From assembly GCA_947600345.1 (NCBI GenBank), contig CANQGC010000082.1, positions 1 to 10,439 on the forward strand: a stretch of 10,439 bases of DNA. Reading direction: 5' to 3'. Both the position numbers and the translations under genes were made by a program. The notes below the pieces were generated by a model, which saw nothing but the letters and a program-made list of their open reading frames with translations, was not told the origin of the DNA and made no database searches. This stretch comes from an uncultured Clostridia bacterium. Its GTDB lineage: Bacteria > Bacillota > Clostridia > Christensenellales > Aristaeellaceae. Position 1 is the first letter of the stretch. Every line of letters begins with the position of its first letter. Below, piece by piece: positions 1 through 8,571 of this stretch.

Positions 1-842
1 GTGATGATGTCGTCCGGATCAATCAGCATCGTGCCCACCCGCTGGCCGTACTTGCCCATGAACAGCTTGGGGTGCACCTCCGCCTCAAACTGGTCGATGT
101 CCAGCCGCTCGCAGGGCAGGTCGATGCCCGTACGCTCCTCGACGCGCCTGGCGATCTCCTGGGCCATGATGATGGCCGCTCGAGTGGACCAGTGCTGGTC
201 CGTGTACATCAGGTAGTCCTCCATCGGCACGCCCGAGGCCGGGAGCACCTCCCGGCTGTCAATCACCTCGACGCCCTCCGCGCGCAGGCCGCTCACGACC
301 TCGTCGGCCTCCTGGCGGCTGAAGTCCAGAAACTCGTAGCCCTTGGGCATCTGCGCCTCCTCGTCGTAGAGTGTGGGATGCTCGTAGATGAAGAGGAAGG
401 GGGTATCGTCCGGCACGATCTCGCGCATCGAGAGTATGTTTTCCCGGGCGCTGTCCATGGACATCTCGCTCTGCAGGTCGTAGAGGTGCCCGGTGTTCAG
501 GCGGATCATCTGGGTGCCGCCGCTGCTCACCAGGCGCTTGCCCAGCATGTACTGAAACGAAGGGCTCACCTTTTTCAGCGCGTCCAAGCCGTAGAGGCTG
601 CCGGAGATGTAGTTGTCCAGCGAGTCGATGGACGCCTCGATCAGATCCCAGACCGAGTAGTCGTCGGATTCCTTCAGATACTGGCTGATGTAGTGCATCT
701 GCGTGGCGCGGCCCCACAGGCCGGACTTAAACCATATGGTGCCGAACACAAAGAAGGCGCACGTGGCGAGGAACAGCACCGTCAGCACGATGTCGATTCC
801 AAACTGCAGCCTGCCCTGCTTCTTTTCCCTCTTCGTCTCCAT
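1..842 (-). CDS. DHHW/AlgX-like SGNH-fold membrane-anchored protein, N-terminal part (runs off left edge)
   Basis: 280 codons of an open frame read from ATG at 842 to the window edge; the C-terminus is missing. Residues about 15-37 form one hydrophobic segment after a Lys/Arg-rich start, so the protein is probably anchored with its catalytic part outside. Residues 215-218 read D-Q-H-W inside YTDQHWS, matching the DHHW/AlgX/AlgJ signature (D-x-H-W) that supplies the catalytic Asp and His in this SGNH-hydrolase-like family. FMGKYGQRVG at 261-270 also resembles the family. The nucleophile-serine region would lie beyond the edge. Relatives in Firmicutes usually sit beside an MBOAT acyltransferase and take part in O-acetylation of exported polysaccharide; that partner is not visible here, so this role is inferred. 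GGAGGAG at 854-860 (coding strand) sits 11 nt before the ATG. The gene is divergent from the ABC operon. Confidence 0.8.
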   Translation of the reverse strand, partial: METKREKKQGRLQFGIDIVLTVLFLATCAFFVFGTIWFKSGLWGRATQMHYISQYLKESDDYSVWDLIEASIDSLDNYISGSLYGLDALKKVSPSFQYMLGKRLVSSGGTQMIRLNTGHLYDLQSEMSMDSARENILSMREIVPDDTPFLFIYEHPTLYDEEAQMPKGYEFLDFSRQEADEVVSGLRAEGVEVIDSREVLPASGVPMEDYLMYTDQHWSTRAAIIMAQEIARRVEERTGIDLPCERLDIDQFEAEVHPKLFMGKYGQRVGTMLIDPDDII

Positions 843-898
843 GGCGTGGCATTCTCCTCCGTCCGGCCGCCGTTCGCGAACCGGTTTTCTGAACCTAC

Positions 899-927
899 AG
901 TATATCCTCTCCATGTAAATTTGTCAA
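899..927 (-). promoter_or_regulatory. Sigma-A promoter of the DHHW-like gene
   Basis: Read on the minus strand, TTGACA (922-927) is followed by a 17-nt spacer and TATACT (899-904). This is a near-consensus vegetative promoter. The predicted start near 892 gives a leader of about 50 nt before the ATG at 842. Confidence 0.8.
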
Positions 928-1001
928 CGTCTCCCCCGAGCGCGAGTTCACAGATTGTTTTCACTTTGGATACGGCGCGTCCACAGACCCGGCGCGGATT
1001 C

Positions 1002-1032
1002 TAAGCTTCGTTTAAGCTTCGGCTCCTACAAT
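1002..1032 (+). promoter_or_regulatory. Probable regulated promoter of the ABC operon with 11-bp tandem repeats
   Basis: A TACAAT -10 element lies at 1027-1032, but no acceptable -35 hexamer stands 16-18 nt upstream. That position is instead covered by two direct copies of TAAGCTTCG (1002-1010 and 1013-1021) with an 11-bp period, about one helical turn. Such tandem repeats are typical sites for OmpR/PhoB-family response regulators, which can replace a weak -35. A short inverted repeat, CCTAC/GTAGG at 1025-1038, overlaps the -10. The regulator is unknown, and its sign is uncertain because the second repeat lies in the spacer. Confidence 0.4.
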
Positions 1033-1067
1033 CGTAGGCGTCGTAAAGCGAAAGGAGTGATGCCATC

Positions 1068-2065
<998 letters not shown>

Positions 2066-2069
<4 letters not shown>

Positions 2070-2932
2070 CCGCCGTATTCCGGCGCGAGCTGGCCGCCTA
2101 CTTCAAGGGCATGCTGGGCTGGCTGTTCGCGGCCTTCTTGCTGCTCTTCGCGGGCATCTACACGATGGCCTACAACCTGAGCGGCTACTACGCCAACTTC
2201 GAGTATGTGCTCGATTCCATCAGCTTCATCTACCTGATCGCCGTGCCGGTGCTGACGATGCGCAGCATCGCCGAGGAGCGCAGGGCCCGCACTGACCAGC
2301 TGCTCTACGCCCTGCCCCTCCGCCTGAGCGGCGTGGTGCTGGGCAAGTATCTGGCGCTGCTGGCGGTGCTGGCGCTGCCCACGGCGGTGATGGCGCTCTA
2401 CCCGCTGATCCTGCGCCAATTCGGATCGGTGAGCCTCGGCCCGGCCTACGGAACGCTGATCGCCTTCTTCCTGCTGGGCGCGTGCCTGCTGTCCATCGGG
2501 CTGTTCATCTCCTCCACCTGCGAGAGCCAGGTGGCCTCGGCGGTGATTGCGCTGGCCGTGCTGCTGGCGCTCTACTTCATCGGCAGCCTGGCGGACTTCG
2601 TATCCACGTCGGCGTCGGCCTCGCTGGTGGCGCTGCTGATGCTGGCGCTGCTGTTCGCCGTCGCGCTCTGGCGGCTGACGCGCAGCGCCATCGCCTCCGC
2701 GCTGGCGCTGGCGGTCTGCGCGGGCGGGCTCTTCGCCTGGTACGCCGCCGACAGCGCCGCCTTCTCCGGGCTGTTCCCGGACATCATGGCGAAGCTCGGC
2801 CTGTTCGACCGCTTCTACGCCTTCGTGGGCGGCGTGTTCGACCTGACGGCGGTGGTGTACTACATCTCCATCACCGCGGTGTTCCTGTTCCTGACGGTGC
2901 AGTCCCTGGAGAAGCGGAGGTGGAGCGAATGA
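2066..2932 (+). CDS. ABC-2 type permease (GldF/NosY-like)
   Basis: 288-residue integral membrane protein and the obvious partner of the upstream ATPase. About seven or eight hydrophobic stretches are visible, beginning near residues 17-36, 52-66, 91-115, 129-149, 157-177, 184-203, 210-228 and 262-282. The PVLTMRSIAEERR segment after the second stretch, followed by a D-Q-L-L-Y-A-L-P run, is the typical cytoplasmic coupling region of GldF-like ABC-2 permeases. The start overlaps the ATPase stop and the stop overlaps the next gene's start, both as ATGA, so translation is probably coupled. The substrate cannot be read from the sequence. In related ABC-2/GldG/DUF4340 loci it is usually left uncharacterised, with an envelope or surface role assumed. 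Confidence 0.9.
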
Positions 2933-4368
2933 AGGAAAACGCAAGGGCCCGACTCCGCGCCGGCTTCAGCCGCCGCTTCCGGGCGGGCGGCTACTCCGCC
3001 TTCGCGGCGGCGCTGCTGATCGCCATCGCCGTCGCCGCCAACATGCTCGTTGGCGCGCTGCCGTCGGAGTACACGCAGCTCGACCTGACCGCGAGCGCCA
3101 TCTACAGTCTGTCGGAGCAGACGAAGCGCATCGCCGCCAGCCTGGACTCCGATGTGAACCTCTACCTGCTCGCCTCGAGCGGCGACGAGGATGACACCAT
3201 CTCCCGCCTGCTCGAGCGCTACGAGGGGCTCAGCGACCACATTCGCGCCGAGGACGTGGATCCCATCGCCGACCCCACCTTCCTGGACAGCTACGAGCTC
3301 GACACCGCCCAGCTCTACGAAAACTCCGTGCTGGTGGCCGGGGAGGAGCGCTATCGGCTGGTGGGCTACGACGAGATCTACGTCGCCAACTACTCGATGG
3401 ACGAGAGCGGCGGCTACGCGGCGACCACCGACTTCGACGGCGAGAGCGCCATCACCAACGCCATCCACTACGTGAGCTCCGAGGATCTGCCCAAGGTCTA
3501 CGCCCTCGCCGGCCACGGCGAGGCGGAGCTCAGCGATCGCCTGGCCGCGCAGATCGAGCGCGACAATCTGGAGTGCGACACCCTTTCGCTGCTGAGCCTG
3601 GAGTCCATGCCCGAGGACGCGAGCGCGCTGGTGATCAACGCCCCCGAGCGCGACCTGAGCGCGGACGAGGCCGACCTGCTGATCGACTGGCTGCAGGGTG
3701 GCGGCAGCGTGCTGCTGACCACGAACTACATCTCCGAGGGCGAGATGCCGAACCTGCTGCGCGTGGCGGAGGCCATGGGCCTGACCGCGAAGCAGGGGCT
3801 GATCATCGAGGGCGACGCGGGCATGCGGCTGGGCCGCTACCCCCACTACCTGCTGCCCACGCTTGAGCAGCACGAGATCACCGCGCCGCTGGAGGAGGCG
3901 GGCTACTACGTGCTCTCCCCCATCTCCCAGCCCATCGAGGAGATCGAGGGCACGGAGGCCAGCGTGAGCTGGCTGCTGACCACCTCGCCGCAGGCCTACG
4001 CCAAGGCCGCGGGCATGGACGCCGAGACCACCGAGCGCGAGAACGGCGACAGCGACGGGCCCTTCCACGTGGCGGCGGTCAGCGAGCTCGACGGCGGCAA
4101 GCTGGCCTGGTTCGCCAGCGGCGAGCTGCTGGACGACGCCGTGGACCTGACCGTCTCCGGCGCGAACGGCGACCTGTTCCTGAACGCGCTGAACTGGATG
4201 TGCGCGCGCGAGGAGGCCATCTCCATCCGCGCCAAATCGCTGGACGGCGCGCACCTGACGGTCACGGGCGCGCAGAGCGCATTCTGGAGCGCGATACTGG
4301 TCGCAATACTGCCGCTCGGCCTGCTGGCCGCGGGCGCAATCATCTGCATAAGGAGGCGGAGAAGATGA
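2929..4368 (+). CDS. GldG-like ABC-associated extracytoplasmic protein
   Basis: 479 residues when started at the ATG that overlaps the permease stop (ATGA, 2929-2932). The frame is open upstream from 2482, but that stretch lies over the permease gene and is not needed. A basic N-terminus is followed by a membrane segment (22-44). The GldG family hallmark comes next: D52-L-T54, then YSLS at 59-62 and T65, at the start of a large extracellular alpha/beta domain. A second membrane segment (about 453-474) ends in five arginines (475-479), which should hold the C-terminus in the cytoplasm. The topology therefore matches GldG/ABC_transp_aux proteins, which accompany ABC-2 permeases. It probably forms the extracellular part of the complex made with the two upstream genes and the DUF4340 protein downstream. 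Confidence 0.88.
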   Translation: MKENARARLRAGFSRRFRAGGYSAFAAALLIAIAVAANMLVGALPSEYTQLDLTASAIYSLSEQTKRIAASLDSDVNLYLLASSGDEDDTISRLLERYEGLSDHIRAEDVDPIADPTFLDSYELDTAQLYENSVLVAGEERYRLVGYDEIYVANYSMDESGGYAATTDFDGESAITNAIHYVSSEDLPKVYALAGHGEAELSDRLAAQIERDNLECDTLSLLSLESMPEDASALVINAPERDLSADEADLLIDWLQGGGSVLLTTNYISEGEMPNLLRVAEAMGLTAKQGLIIEGDAGMRLGRYPHYLLPTLEQHEITAPLEEAGYYVLSPISQPIEEIEGTEASVSWLLTTSPQAYAKAAGMDAETTERENGDSDGPFHVAAVSELDGGKLAWFASGELLDDAVDLTVSGANGDLFLNALNWMCAREEAISIRAKSLDGAHLTVTGAQSAFWSAILVAILPLGLLAAGAIICIRRRRR

Positions 4369-5759
4369 AGCGCGGCGCGAAGCTGCTGATCCTGCTGGCG
4401 CTGTTGATCGCGCTGGCCGGAGGATATGCGCTGGTCAACCAGATGAACCGGAAAAGCGAGGCCGCCGAGGAGAGCGGAAGCTTCCCGCTGGCCGTGGGCG
4501 AGCTCACCGCGCTGCACTGGGAGCGCGACGGCGAGACCTACGACTTCGAAAAGAGCGGCGACGCCTGGGTCGATTCCGACGACGCAGACTTCCCCGTCGA
4601 TCAGGGCGCGCTCGACGACATGGCCAGCCGCCTGACCACGCTGGAGGCGAACCGGCGGCTGGCGAACGTGGCGGACGCCGCCGGCTACGGCATCGGCGAG
4701 GATTCCTTCTCCATCACCGCCGGCTGGTCGGACGGCAGCTCCACCACCTACGCCCAGGGCGACGCCACGCCCTTCGACGACGGCTGGTACCTGCGCTCCT
4801 CGGCGGACGAGGGGGCGGTGTACGTGACCGCCGCGTCCCTGGATGCCATGTTCGCCGAGACCCGGCTGGACCTGGCCGAGCGGGAGGCGCTGCCGGAGGT
4901 GGAGGAGCCCGAGCGCCTGACCATCGGCGGCAGGCTGGCCGCCGTGCGCGACGGCGGCGACGGCTTCGAGCCGAACCAGCGCTGGTACGAGGAGACCACC
5001 GGCGAGCCGCTGGACGACATCGCCGTGGACGAGCTGGCGTCGATCCTCGGCGGGCTGGAATGGCAGTCGCTGGTGAGCGTGAACGCCAGCGAGGAGGAGC
5101 TGGCCGCCTGGGGCCTGGACGACGCCAGCGCCCTGCCCGCATCTATCTCCAACGCGGACGCCGAGCGCGCGCTGCTGCTGGGCATGGATGACGAGACCGG
5201 CGCGCGCTTCGCCCGGCTGCCCGGCTCCCGCATGGTCTACACCGTCTCCACCGAGGACACGCAGAAGCTCGTGGCGGCGGGCGCGGACTCCCTCTGGCGG
5301 CCCGAGCTGGCGGCGCTGGAATACGGCGACGTCCAAAGCTTCGAATTCGAGCTGGACGGCCAGACGCTGCGCTTCCCGGCGGAAGAGGAAGCGGAAGCGA
5401 CGGACGGCGCGGACGCGGCGGTCAACGCCACCGGAGCGCCGGACGCAGAGGCCCCGGAAGCTTCGCCGGATGCGGACGCGACCGAGGCGGGCGCGCCGGA
5501 CGCAAGCACCGAACCCGACCCCGCCGAATCCCTCTGGCAGCGCGTGAGCGGCCTGACCGCCACCGCGCGCGCTGGCGGCGATGCGGGCAACCTGCTGCTG
5601 ACGCTGCGGGTGACCGGCAAGAGCGGCGCCGAGCGCATATTCACCTTCTGTGAATACGACGTGGACAGCTACGCGGCCGACGACGGCCTGCGCCACCTGC
5701 TGGTCCCGGCCGCCGACGTGGACGCGCTGATCCGGGCGCTTCGCCAGGAACTTCGGTGA
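4365..5759 (+). CDS. DUF4340 family membrane-anchored protein
   Basis: 464 residues from ATG at 4365, which overlaps the GldG-like stop as ATGA; GGAGGCGGAG just upstream supplies the ribosome binding site. A single N-terminal hydrophobic segment (about 6-24) anchors the protein, and the rest should be extracellular. The repeated pattern of a short beta unit reading L-x-W-x-x-x-G, followed by an acidic loop and W-V-D-S, then D-x-x-x-L-D-D-M and the L-x-T-L-E-A-N-R run, fits DUF4340. That family is found as the last gene of GldG-type ABC loci. Residues about 340-388 are a low-complexity Ala/Asp/Glu/Pro/Thr stretch splitting the C-terminal part, which looks like a flexible linker or a lineage-specific insertion. 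The family's function is unknown; a structural or substrate-binding role in the ABC complex is inferred from context. Confidence 0.82.
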   Translation: MKRGAKLLILLALLIALAGGYALVNQMNRKSEAAEESGSFPLAVGELTALHWERDGETYDFEKSGDAWVDSDDADFPVDQGALDDMASRLTTLEANRRLANVADAAGYGIGEDSFSITAGWSDGSSTTYAQGDATPFDDGWYLRSSADEGAVYVTAASLDAMFAETRLDLAEREALPEVEEPERLTIGGRLAAVRDGGDGFEPNQRWYEETTGEPLDDIAVDELASILGGLEWQSLVSVNASEEELAAWGLDDASALPASISNADAERALLLGMDDETGARFARLPGSRMVYTVSTEDTQKLVAAGADSLWRPELAALEYGDVQSFEFELDGQTLRFPAEEEAEATDGADAAVNATGAPDAEAPEASPDADATEAGAPDASTEPDPAESLWQRVSGLTATARAGGDAGNLLLTLRVTGKSGAERIFTFCEYDVDSYAADDGLRHLLVPAADVDALIRALRQELR

Positions 5760-5792
5760 GCCGCGCCCCAACGGCCCTTATCACCCCACACG

Positions 5793-5825
5793 GAAAACCT
5801 GCCCGCGCTTCACGGGCAGGTTTTC
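5793..5825 (+). terminator. Rho-independent terminator of the ABC operon
   Basis: A perfect 13-bp inverted repeat (5793-5805 with 5813-5825) with a 7-nt loop begins 34 nt after the DUF4340 stop. Its 3' arm ends in TTTTC, so the U tract is short. It separates the operon from the next promoter. Confidence 0.75.
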
Positions 5826-5883
5826 ACCGCTTCCTGCGAAGCGCCCATCCGGAGCGCCTGCCCTTTCGCGATGGACGCTGGCC

Positions 5884-5912
5884 TTGACAATTCCCGGCGT
5901 TCGGGTTATGCT
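5884..5912 (+). promoter_or_regulatory. Sigma-A promoter of the C-S lyase gene
   Basis: TTGACA (5884-5889), a 17-nt spacer and TATGCT (5907-5912) give a near-consensus promoter with a start near 5919. The GGAGGGG at 5913-5919 therefore falls at or before the transcript start and is unlikely to act as a ribosome binding site. Confidence 0.78.
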
Positions 5913-5954
5913 GGAGGGGACACACCATTTCAAATGAAAGCTGGGGACAAATCT

Positions 5955-7127
5955 ATGCGCTACGACTTTGACAGGATCATCGACCGCCGGGGAACCGATT
6001 GCATCAAGTTTGACACCGCTGCCGAGCACGGCATACCCGAGGACGCGCTGCCGCTCTGGGTGGCGGACATGGACTTCCCCGCGCCGCAGCCGGTGCTGGA
6101 CGCGCTGAACGAGCGGGTCCGCCACGGCATCTTCGGCTACAGCGACGCCGGGAGCGACTACTACGCCGCCGCCGCGAGCTGGTTCGAGCGCCGCCACGGC
6201 TGGCGGCCCGAGGAGGCGTGGCTGGTCAAGACGCCCGGCGTGGTTTACGCGCTGGCGATGGCCGTGCGCGCGCTGACCCATCCCGGCGATGCGGTGCTGA
6301 TCCAGACGCCTGTCTACCCACCCTTCTACCGGGTGATTCGCGAGAACGGCCGCAGGCTGGTGGAGAACCCGCTGATCTACCGCGCGGGCCGCTACGAGAT
6401 CGACTTCGCGGACTTCGAGCGCAAGCTGGACGAGAGCGGCGCGAAGCTGTTCATACTCTGCAGCCCCCACAACCCGGTGGGCCGCGTCTGGACCGAGGCG
6501 GAGCTGAGGGAGATGGCCCGCATCTGCGCCAGGCGGGGCGTGGTCGTGGTCTCCGACGAGATCCACTGCGACTTCGCCCATCCGGGCCATCCCCACAGCA
6601 TCCTCCTGAAGGCCGCGCCGGAGCTGGCGGAGCGCGCCATCGTCTGCACCGCGCCCAGCAAGACCTTCAACCTGGCGGGCCTGCAGGCGTCCAACATCTG
6701 GATCCCCGGCGCGGAGCTGCGCGAGCGCTTCACGGCGGAGATCGCGCGCTGCGGCGGCTCCGAGCTCAACCTCTTCGGCATGGTCGCCTGCCGCGCGGCC
6801 TACGCGGCAGGCGAGGAGTGGTTCGAGCAGTGCTGGGCCTACATACTGGACAACTTCGCCTTCCTGCGCGCCTTCCTGGCCGAGCGCCTGCCCCAAATCA
6901 AATTGGTGGAGCCCGAAGGCACCTACCTGGCCTGGCTGGACTGCTCCGGGCTGGGACTCGAACCCGCCGCGCTCGAAGACCTGATCGTCAACAAAGCCAA
7001 GCTCTGGCTCGACTCCGGCGCGATCTTCGGCCAAGCCGGCGCGCAATTCCAGCGCGTGGTGCTGGCTTGTCCGCGGGCGACGCTGAAAGAAGCGCTGGAG
7101 CGCTTGGAGAAGGCGATTCACGACTAA
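5955..7127 (+). CDS. patB: PLP-dependent C-S lyase / cystathionine beta-lyase, PatB/MalY family
   Basis: 390-residue fold-type I PLP enzyme, close to the length and sequence of Bacillus subtilis PatB as I recall it. The family is expected to cleave C-S bonds of cystathionine or cysteine conjugates to pyruvate, ammonia and a thiol in the cytosol; the true substrate is not determinable here. Visible marks are the N-terminal FDRIIDRRGT, the PLWVADMDFPAP segment, HGIFGYSD, SPHNPVG with Asn173, SDEIH with Asp201 (pyridine nitrogen), and SKTFNLAGLQAS with the Schiff-base Lys236. Arg367 is the likely substrate carboxylate ligand. ATG 5955 is preferred over the in-frame ATG at 5934: GGGGA (5943-5947) is well placed for it, 5934 lies only about 15 nt from the predicted transcript start, and family members begin with this M-x-Y/F-D-F. 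The gene has its own promoter and terminator. Confidence 0.92.
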   Translation: MRYDFDRIIDRRGTDCIKFDTAAEHGIPEDALPLWVADMDFPAPQPVLDALNERVRHGIFGYSDAGSDYYAAAASWFERRHGWRPEEAWLVKTPGVVYALAMAVRALTHPGDAVLIQTPVYPPFYRVIRENGRRLVENPLIYRAGRYEIDFADFERKLDESGAKLFILCSPHNPVGRVWTEAELREMARICARRGVVVVSDEIHCDFAHPGHPHSILLKAAPELAERAIVCTAPSKTFNLAGLQASNIWIPGAELRERFTAEIARCGGSELNLFGMVACRAAYAAGEEWFEQCWAYILDNFAFLRAFLAERLPQIKLVEPEGTYLAWLDCSGLGLEPAALEDLIVNKAKLWLDSGAIFGQAGAQFQRVVLACPRATLKEALERLEKAIHD

Positions 7128-7141
7128 AGGCAGAAGCGCGC

Positions 7142-7174
7142 AAACCCGGCGCGGACTGAGCCCGCGCCGGGTTT
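7142..7174. terminator. Bidirectional terminator between the convergent lyase and secreted-protein genes
   Basis: A perfect 13-bp GC-rich stem (7142-7154 with 7162-7174) and 7-nt loop lie 14 nt after the lyase stop and 23 nt after the minus-strand stop at 7198. Both arms end in three T when read outward; on the plus strand TTTCTT follows. It can serve both converging genes. Confidence 0.82.
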
Positions 7175-7197
7175 CTTGCTCGAGCGGCCGCGCAAAA

Positions 7198-8448
7198 TTA
7201 CGCGAGCGCTTCCTCGAGCTTGGCGATCGTCTCGGCATTGATCGTACCGGTCTCCGTCAGGCCGCTGTCCCGCTGGAACTGCGTCACCGCCGCCTGGGTC
7301 TTCTTCCCCGCAATGCCGTCCGGCGTGCCGCAGTCGTAGCCGAGCTGGTTTAGCATCTCCTGCACGATCCGAATCTGTTCCTTTTCGGTGATTTCGACCG
7401 GTTCCTCGTCCGCGATTTCTGCCACCGTTGCGTCATCGGTATCATCCGCGCTTGCGGCAGCAGAATCCGCGTCCCCCAGATGCAGCTCCACGGGCACGCT
7501 GTATCGACCTAGCTCGCCCCTCTCGGGATCGGGATAAGCCCAGGAAACCCACAGCTTGCCTTCGACGTCCGTCACCTCCGAAATACCGAACGGCTCCAGC
7601 TCCTCGGCATCCAAGGACAAGCTGACGGCGCTAATCCTTTTCCCGGCTGCCAGGATTGCTCTGATGTTGGGGGCGTAGGATTCATCCGGATCGACAGAAA
7701 CTCCGTTCAGGTGGATATTTGTCAGATCCACATCAAGCGTCGCGTCGCTCCGGTTCTCAAAGGTGGCGTACATGTCAAAACCACCGTGATAGTTTCTGCA
7801 CCCGAGCACCTTCACGAAGCAGTTTTCATCGTCCAGGAGCACGCTCTTCCCGCTCAATCCCTCGTAGGTACTTTCGCTGTTCAAATACCCCAATTCCTCG
7901 GCGTAGGAATCGTCAATGACACTCAGCGCGGGGGAGTAGGCAAATGCGCCTCTGTAATACGTGCATTCCAAGTCTCCATGCTTGTTCTCCAACCGGGTTT
8001 CCAGCGAGAGGCCGACCTCCTCCACGTCGCGGATGCCCACGCGGACGAAGTCGTACCAGTACAGTTCAATCTTCCCCTCGAATGTCTCGCCCGGCTCGAG
8101 CTCAAACGTCTCACCGTCCATGTCTTCACCGTTCGCGTCGTAGAGTTCGAGCACTATCATTTCGTCATTGACATACGTCTCCCAATATTGCCAGAAATAC
8201 GTGAGCGGTTCGTCCGCCGTGTTTTCCAGGCGAATGCCCCACCACAGCAAATCTCCCTCGATCGTGCCGGGGCTGGTGATCGTCAGCCTGCATTGCTCGC
8301 CGTCCATCACCACGGTCTCGGCGAAATTCTGCGCATCCACAACGACGGGGGTCGATCCGGCCTCCGCGTCCGCGTCCGCCAGCGCGCAGCCAAAAACAAG
8401 CGCGATTGCCATCGCAATCGCCATCCATTTCCGAGCTATGTGCTTCAT
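7198..8448 (-). CDS. Secreted protein with two Ig-like beta domains and a C-terminal peptidoglycan-binding domain
   Basis: 416 residues from ATG at 8448, with GGGAGGAAG (8453-8461) just upstream. The frame stays open to 8664 but the extra part is non-coding leader and promoter. Residues 1-25 are a Sec signal peptide; cleavage after A-L-A (22-24) is likely. Two beta-rich units follow, about 42-155 and 200-325. They share a layout: V-V-M-D-G-E-Q-C with V-L-L-D-D-E-N-C, R-L-E-N-T with T-F-E-N-R, YVNDEMI with HLNGVSV, and GIRDVEEVG with GISEVTDVEG. This Ig-like architecture is frequent in exported Firmicutes proteins of unknown function. An acidic Asp/Ala linker (326-356) leads to a PG_binding_1 domain (358-414; GYDCGTPDGIAG, TQFQRDSGL). 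The protein is probably held on the cell wall; no enzymatic site is visible. It has its own promoter and an unusual leader. Confidence 0.83.
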   Translation of the reverse strand: MKHIARKWMAIAMAIALVFGCALADADAEAGSTPVVVDAQNFAETVVMDGEQCRLTITSPGTIEGDLLWWGIRLENTADEPLTYFWQYWETYVNDEMIVLELYDANGEDMDGETFELEPGETFEGKIELYWYDFVRVGIRDVEEVGLSLETRLENKHGDLECTYYRGAFAYSPALSVIDDSYAEELGYLNSESTYEGLSGKSVLLDDENCFVKVLGCRNYHGGFDMYATFENRSDATLDVDLTNIHLNGVSVDPDESYAPNIRAILAAGKRISAVSLSLDAEELEPFGISEVTDVEGKLWVSWAYPDPERGELGRYSVPVELHLGDADSAAASADDTDDATVAEIADEEPVEITEKEQIRIVQEMLNQLGYDCGTPDGIAGKKTQAAVTQFQRDSGLTETGTINAETIAKLEEALA

Positions 8449-8452
8449 TTTT

Positions 8453-8486
8453 CTTCCTCCCGTTCTTTTTCGAATTCTGGAGGAAG
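8453..8486 (-). promoter_or_regulatory. Hairpin sequestering the Shine-Dalgarno of the Ig-like/PG-binding gene
   Basis: On the transcript, CTTCCTCC (8486-8479) can pair perfectly over 8 bp with the Shine-Dalgarno GGAGGAAG (8460-8453), leaving an 18-nt loop. The start codon follows 4 nt later. When folded, the ribosome binding site would be masked. The paralogous gene at 10025 has an equivalent hairpin with different arm bases. Confidence 0.5.
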
Positions 8487-8494
8487 CATTTCCA

Positions 8495-8504
8495 CCCCCC
8501 CCCC
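8495..8504 (-). repeat. Ten-G homopolymer tract in the leader of the Ig-like/PG-binding gene
   Basis: Ten consecutive C on the plus strand are ten G in the transcript, within CTCCT-G10-TG, about 32 nt after the predicted transcript start and 46 nt before the ATG. The same motif, with the same tract length, precedes the paralogue (10082-10091). Runs this long are prone to slippage; here it would alter the leader, not the reading frame. Confidence 0.9.
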
Positions 8505-8542
8505 AGGAGATTTTGATCGCCCTTTTCGCGGCCTCTATTGGC

Positions 8543-8571
8543 ATTATATTGGAATTCCACTTTGCTGTCAA
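8543..8571 (-). promoter_or_regulatory. Perfect-consensus sigma-A promoter of the Ig-like/PG-binding gene
   Basis: On the minus strand, TTGACA (8566-8571), exactly 17 nt and TATAAT (8543-8548) form a perfect consensus; transcription should start near 8536, giving an 88-nt leader. The spacer holds a 10-bp perfect palindrome, TGGAATTCCA (8550-8559), a possible operator. The -35 abuts the palindrome at 8570-8598. Confidence 0.85.

Noticed and set aside
72..1004. Plus-strand 310-codon frame at the left edge
   Set aside because: It is antisense to the DHHW-like gene, whose D-Q-H-W motif, membrane anchor, ribosome binding site and promoter all support the minus strand.
3996..5771. Very long minus-strand open frame (591 codons) opposite the DUF4340 and GldG-like genes
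   Set aside because: High-GC sequence produces long antisense frames. The product is Arg/Gly/Ala/Gln-rich with no domain pattern and no promoter, while the plus-strand genes have clear family motifs and coupled starts. The same applies to the minus-strand frames at 1649-2944, 2860-4254 and 5781-7238.
5934..5954. Alternative upstream ATG (5934) for the C-S lyase
   Set aside because: No ribosome binding site precedes it within the predicted transcript, whereas ATG 5955 has GGGGA well placed and matches the usual family N-terminus.
8384..8448. Possible lipoprotein signal (V-F-G-C) in both secreted paralogues
   Set aside because: The -2 residue is Phe, which fits the lipobox poorly, and an A-x-A type signal peptidase I site follows directly, so a plain Sec signal peptide is preferred. 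This is not excluded.
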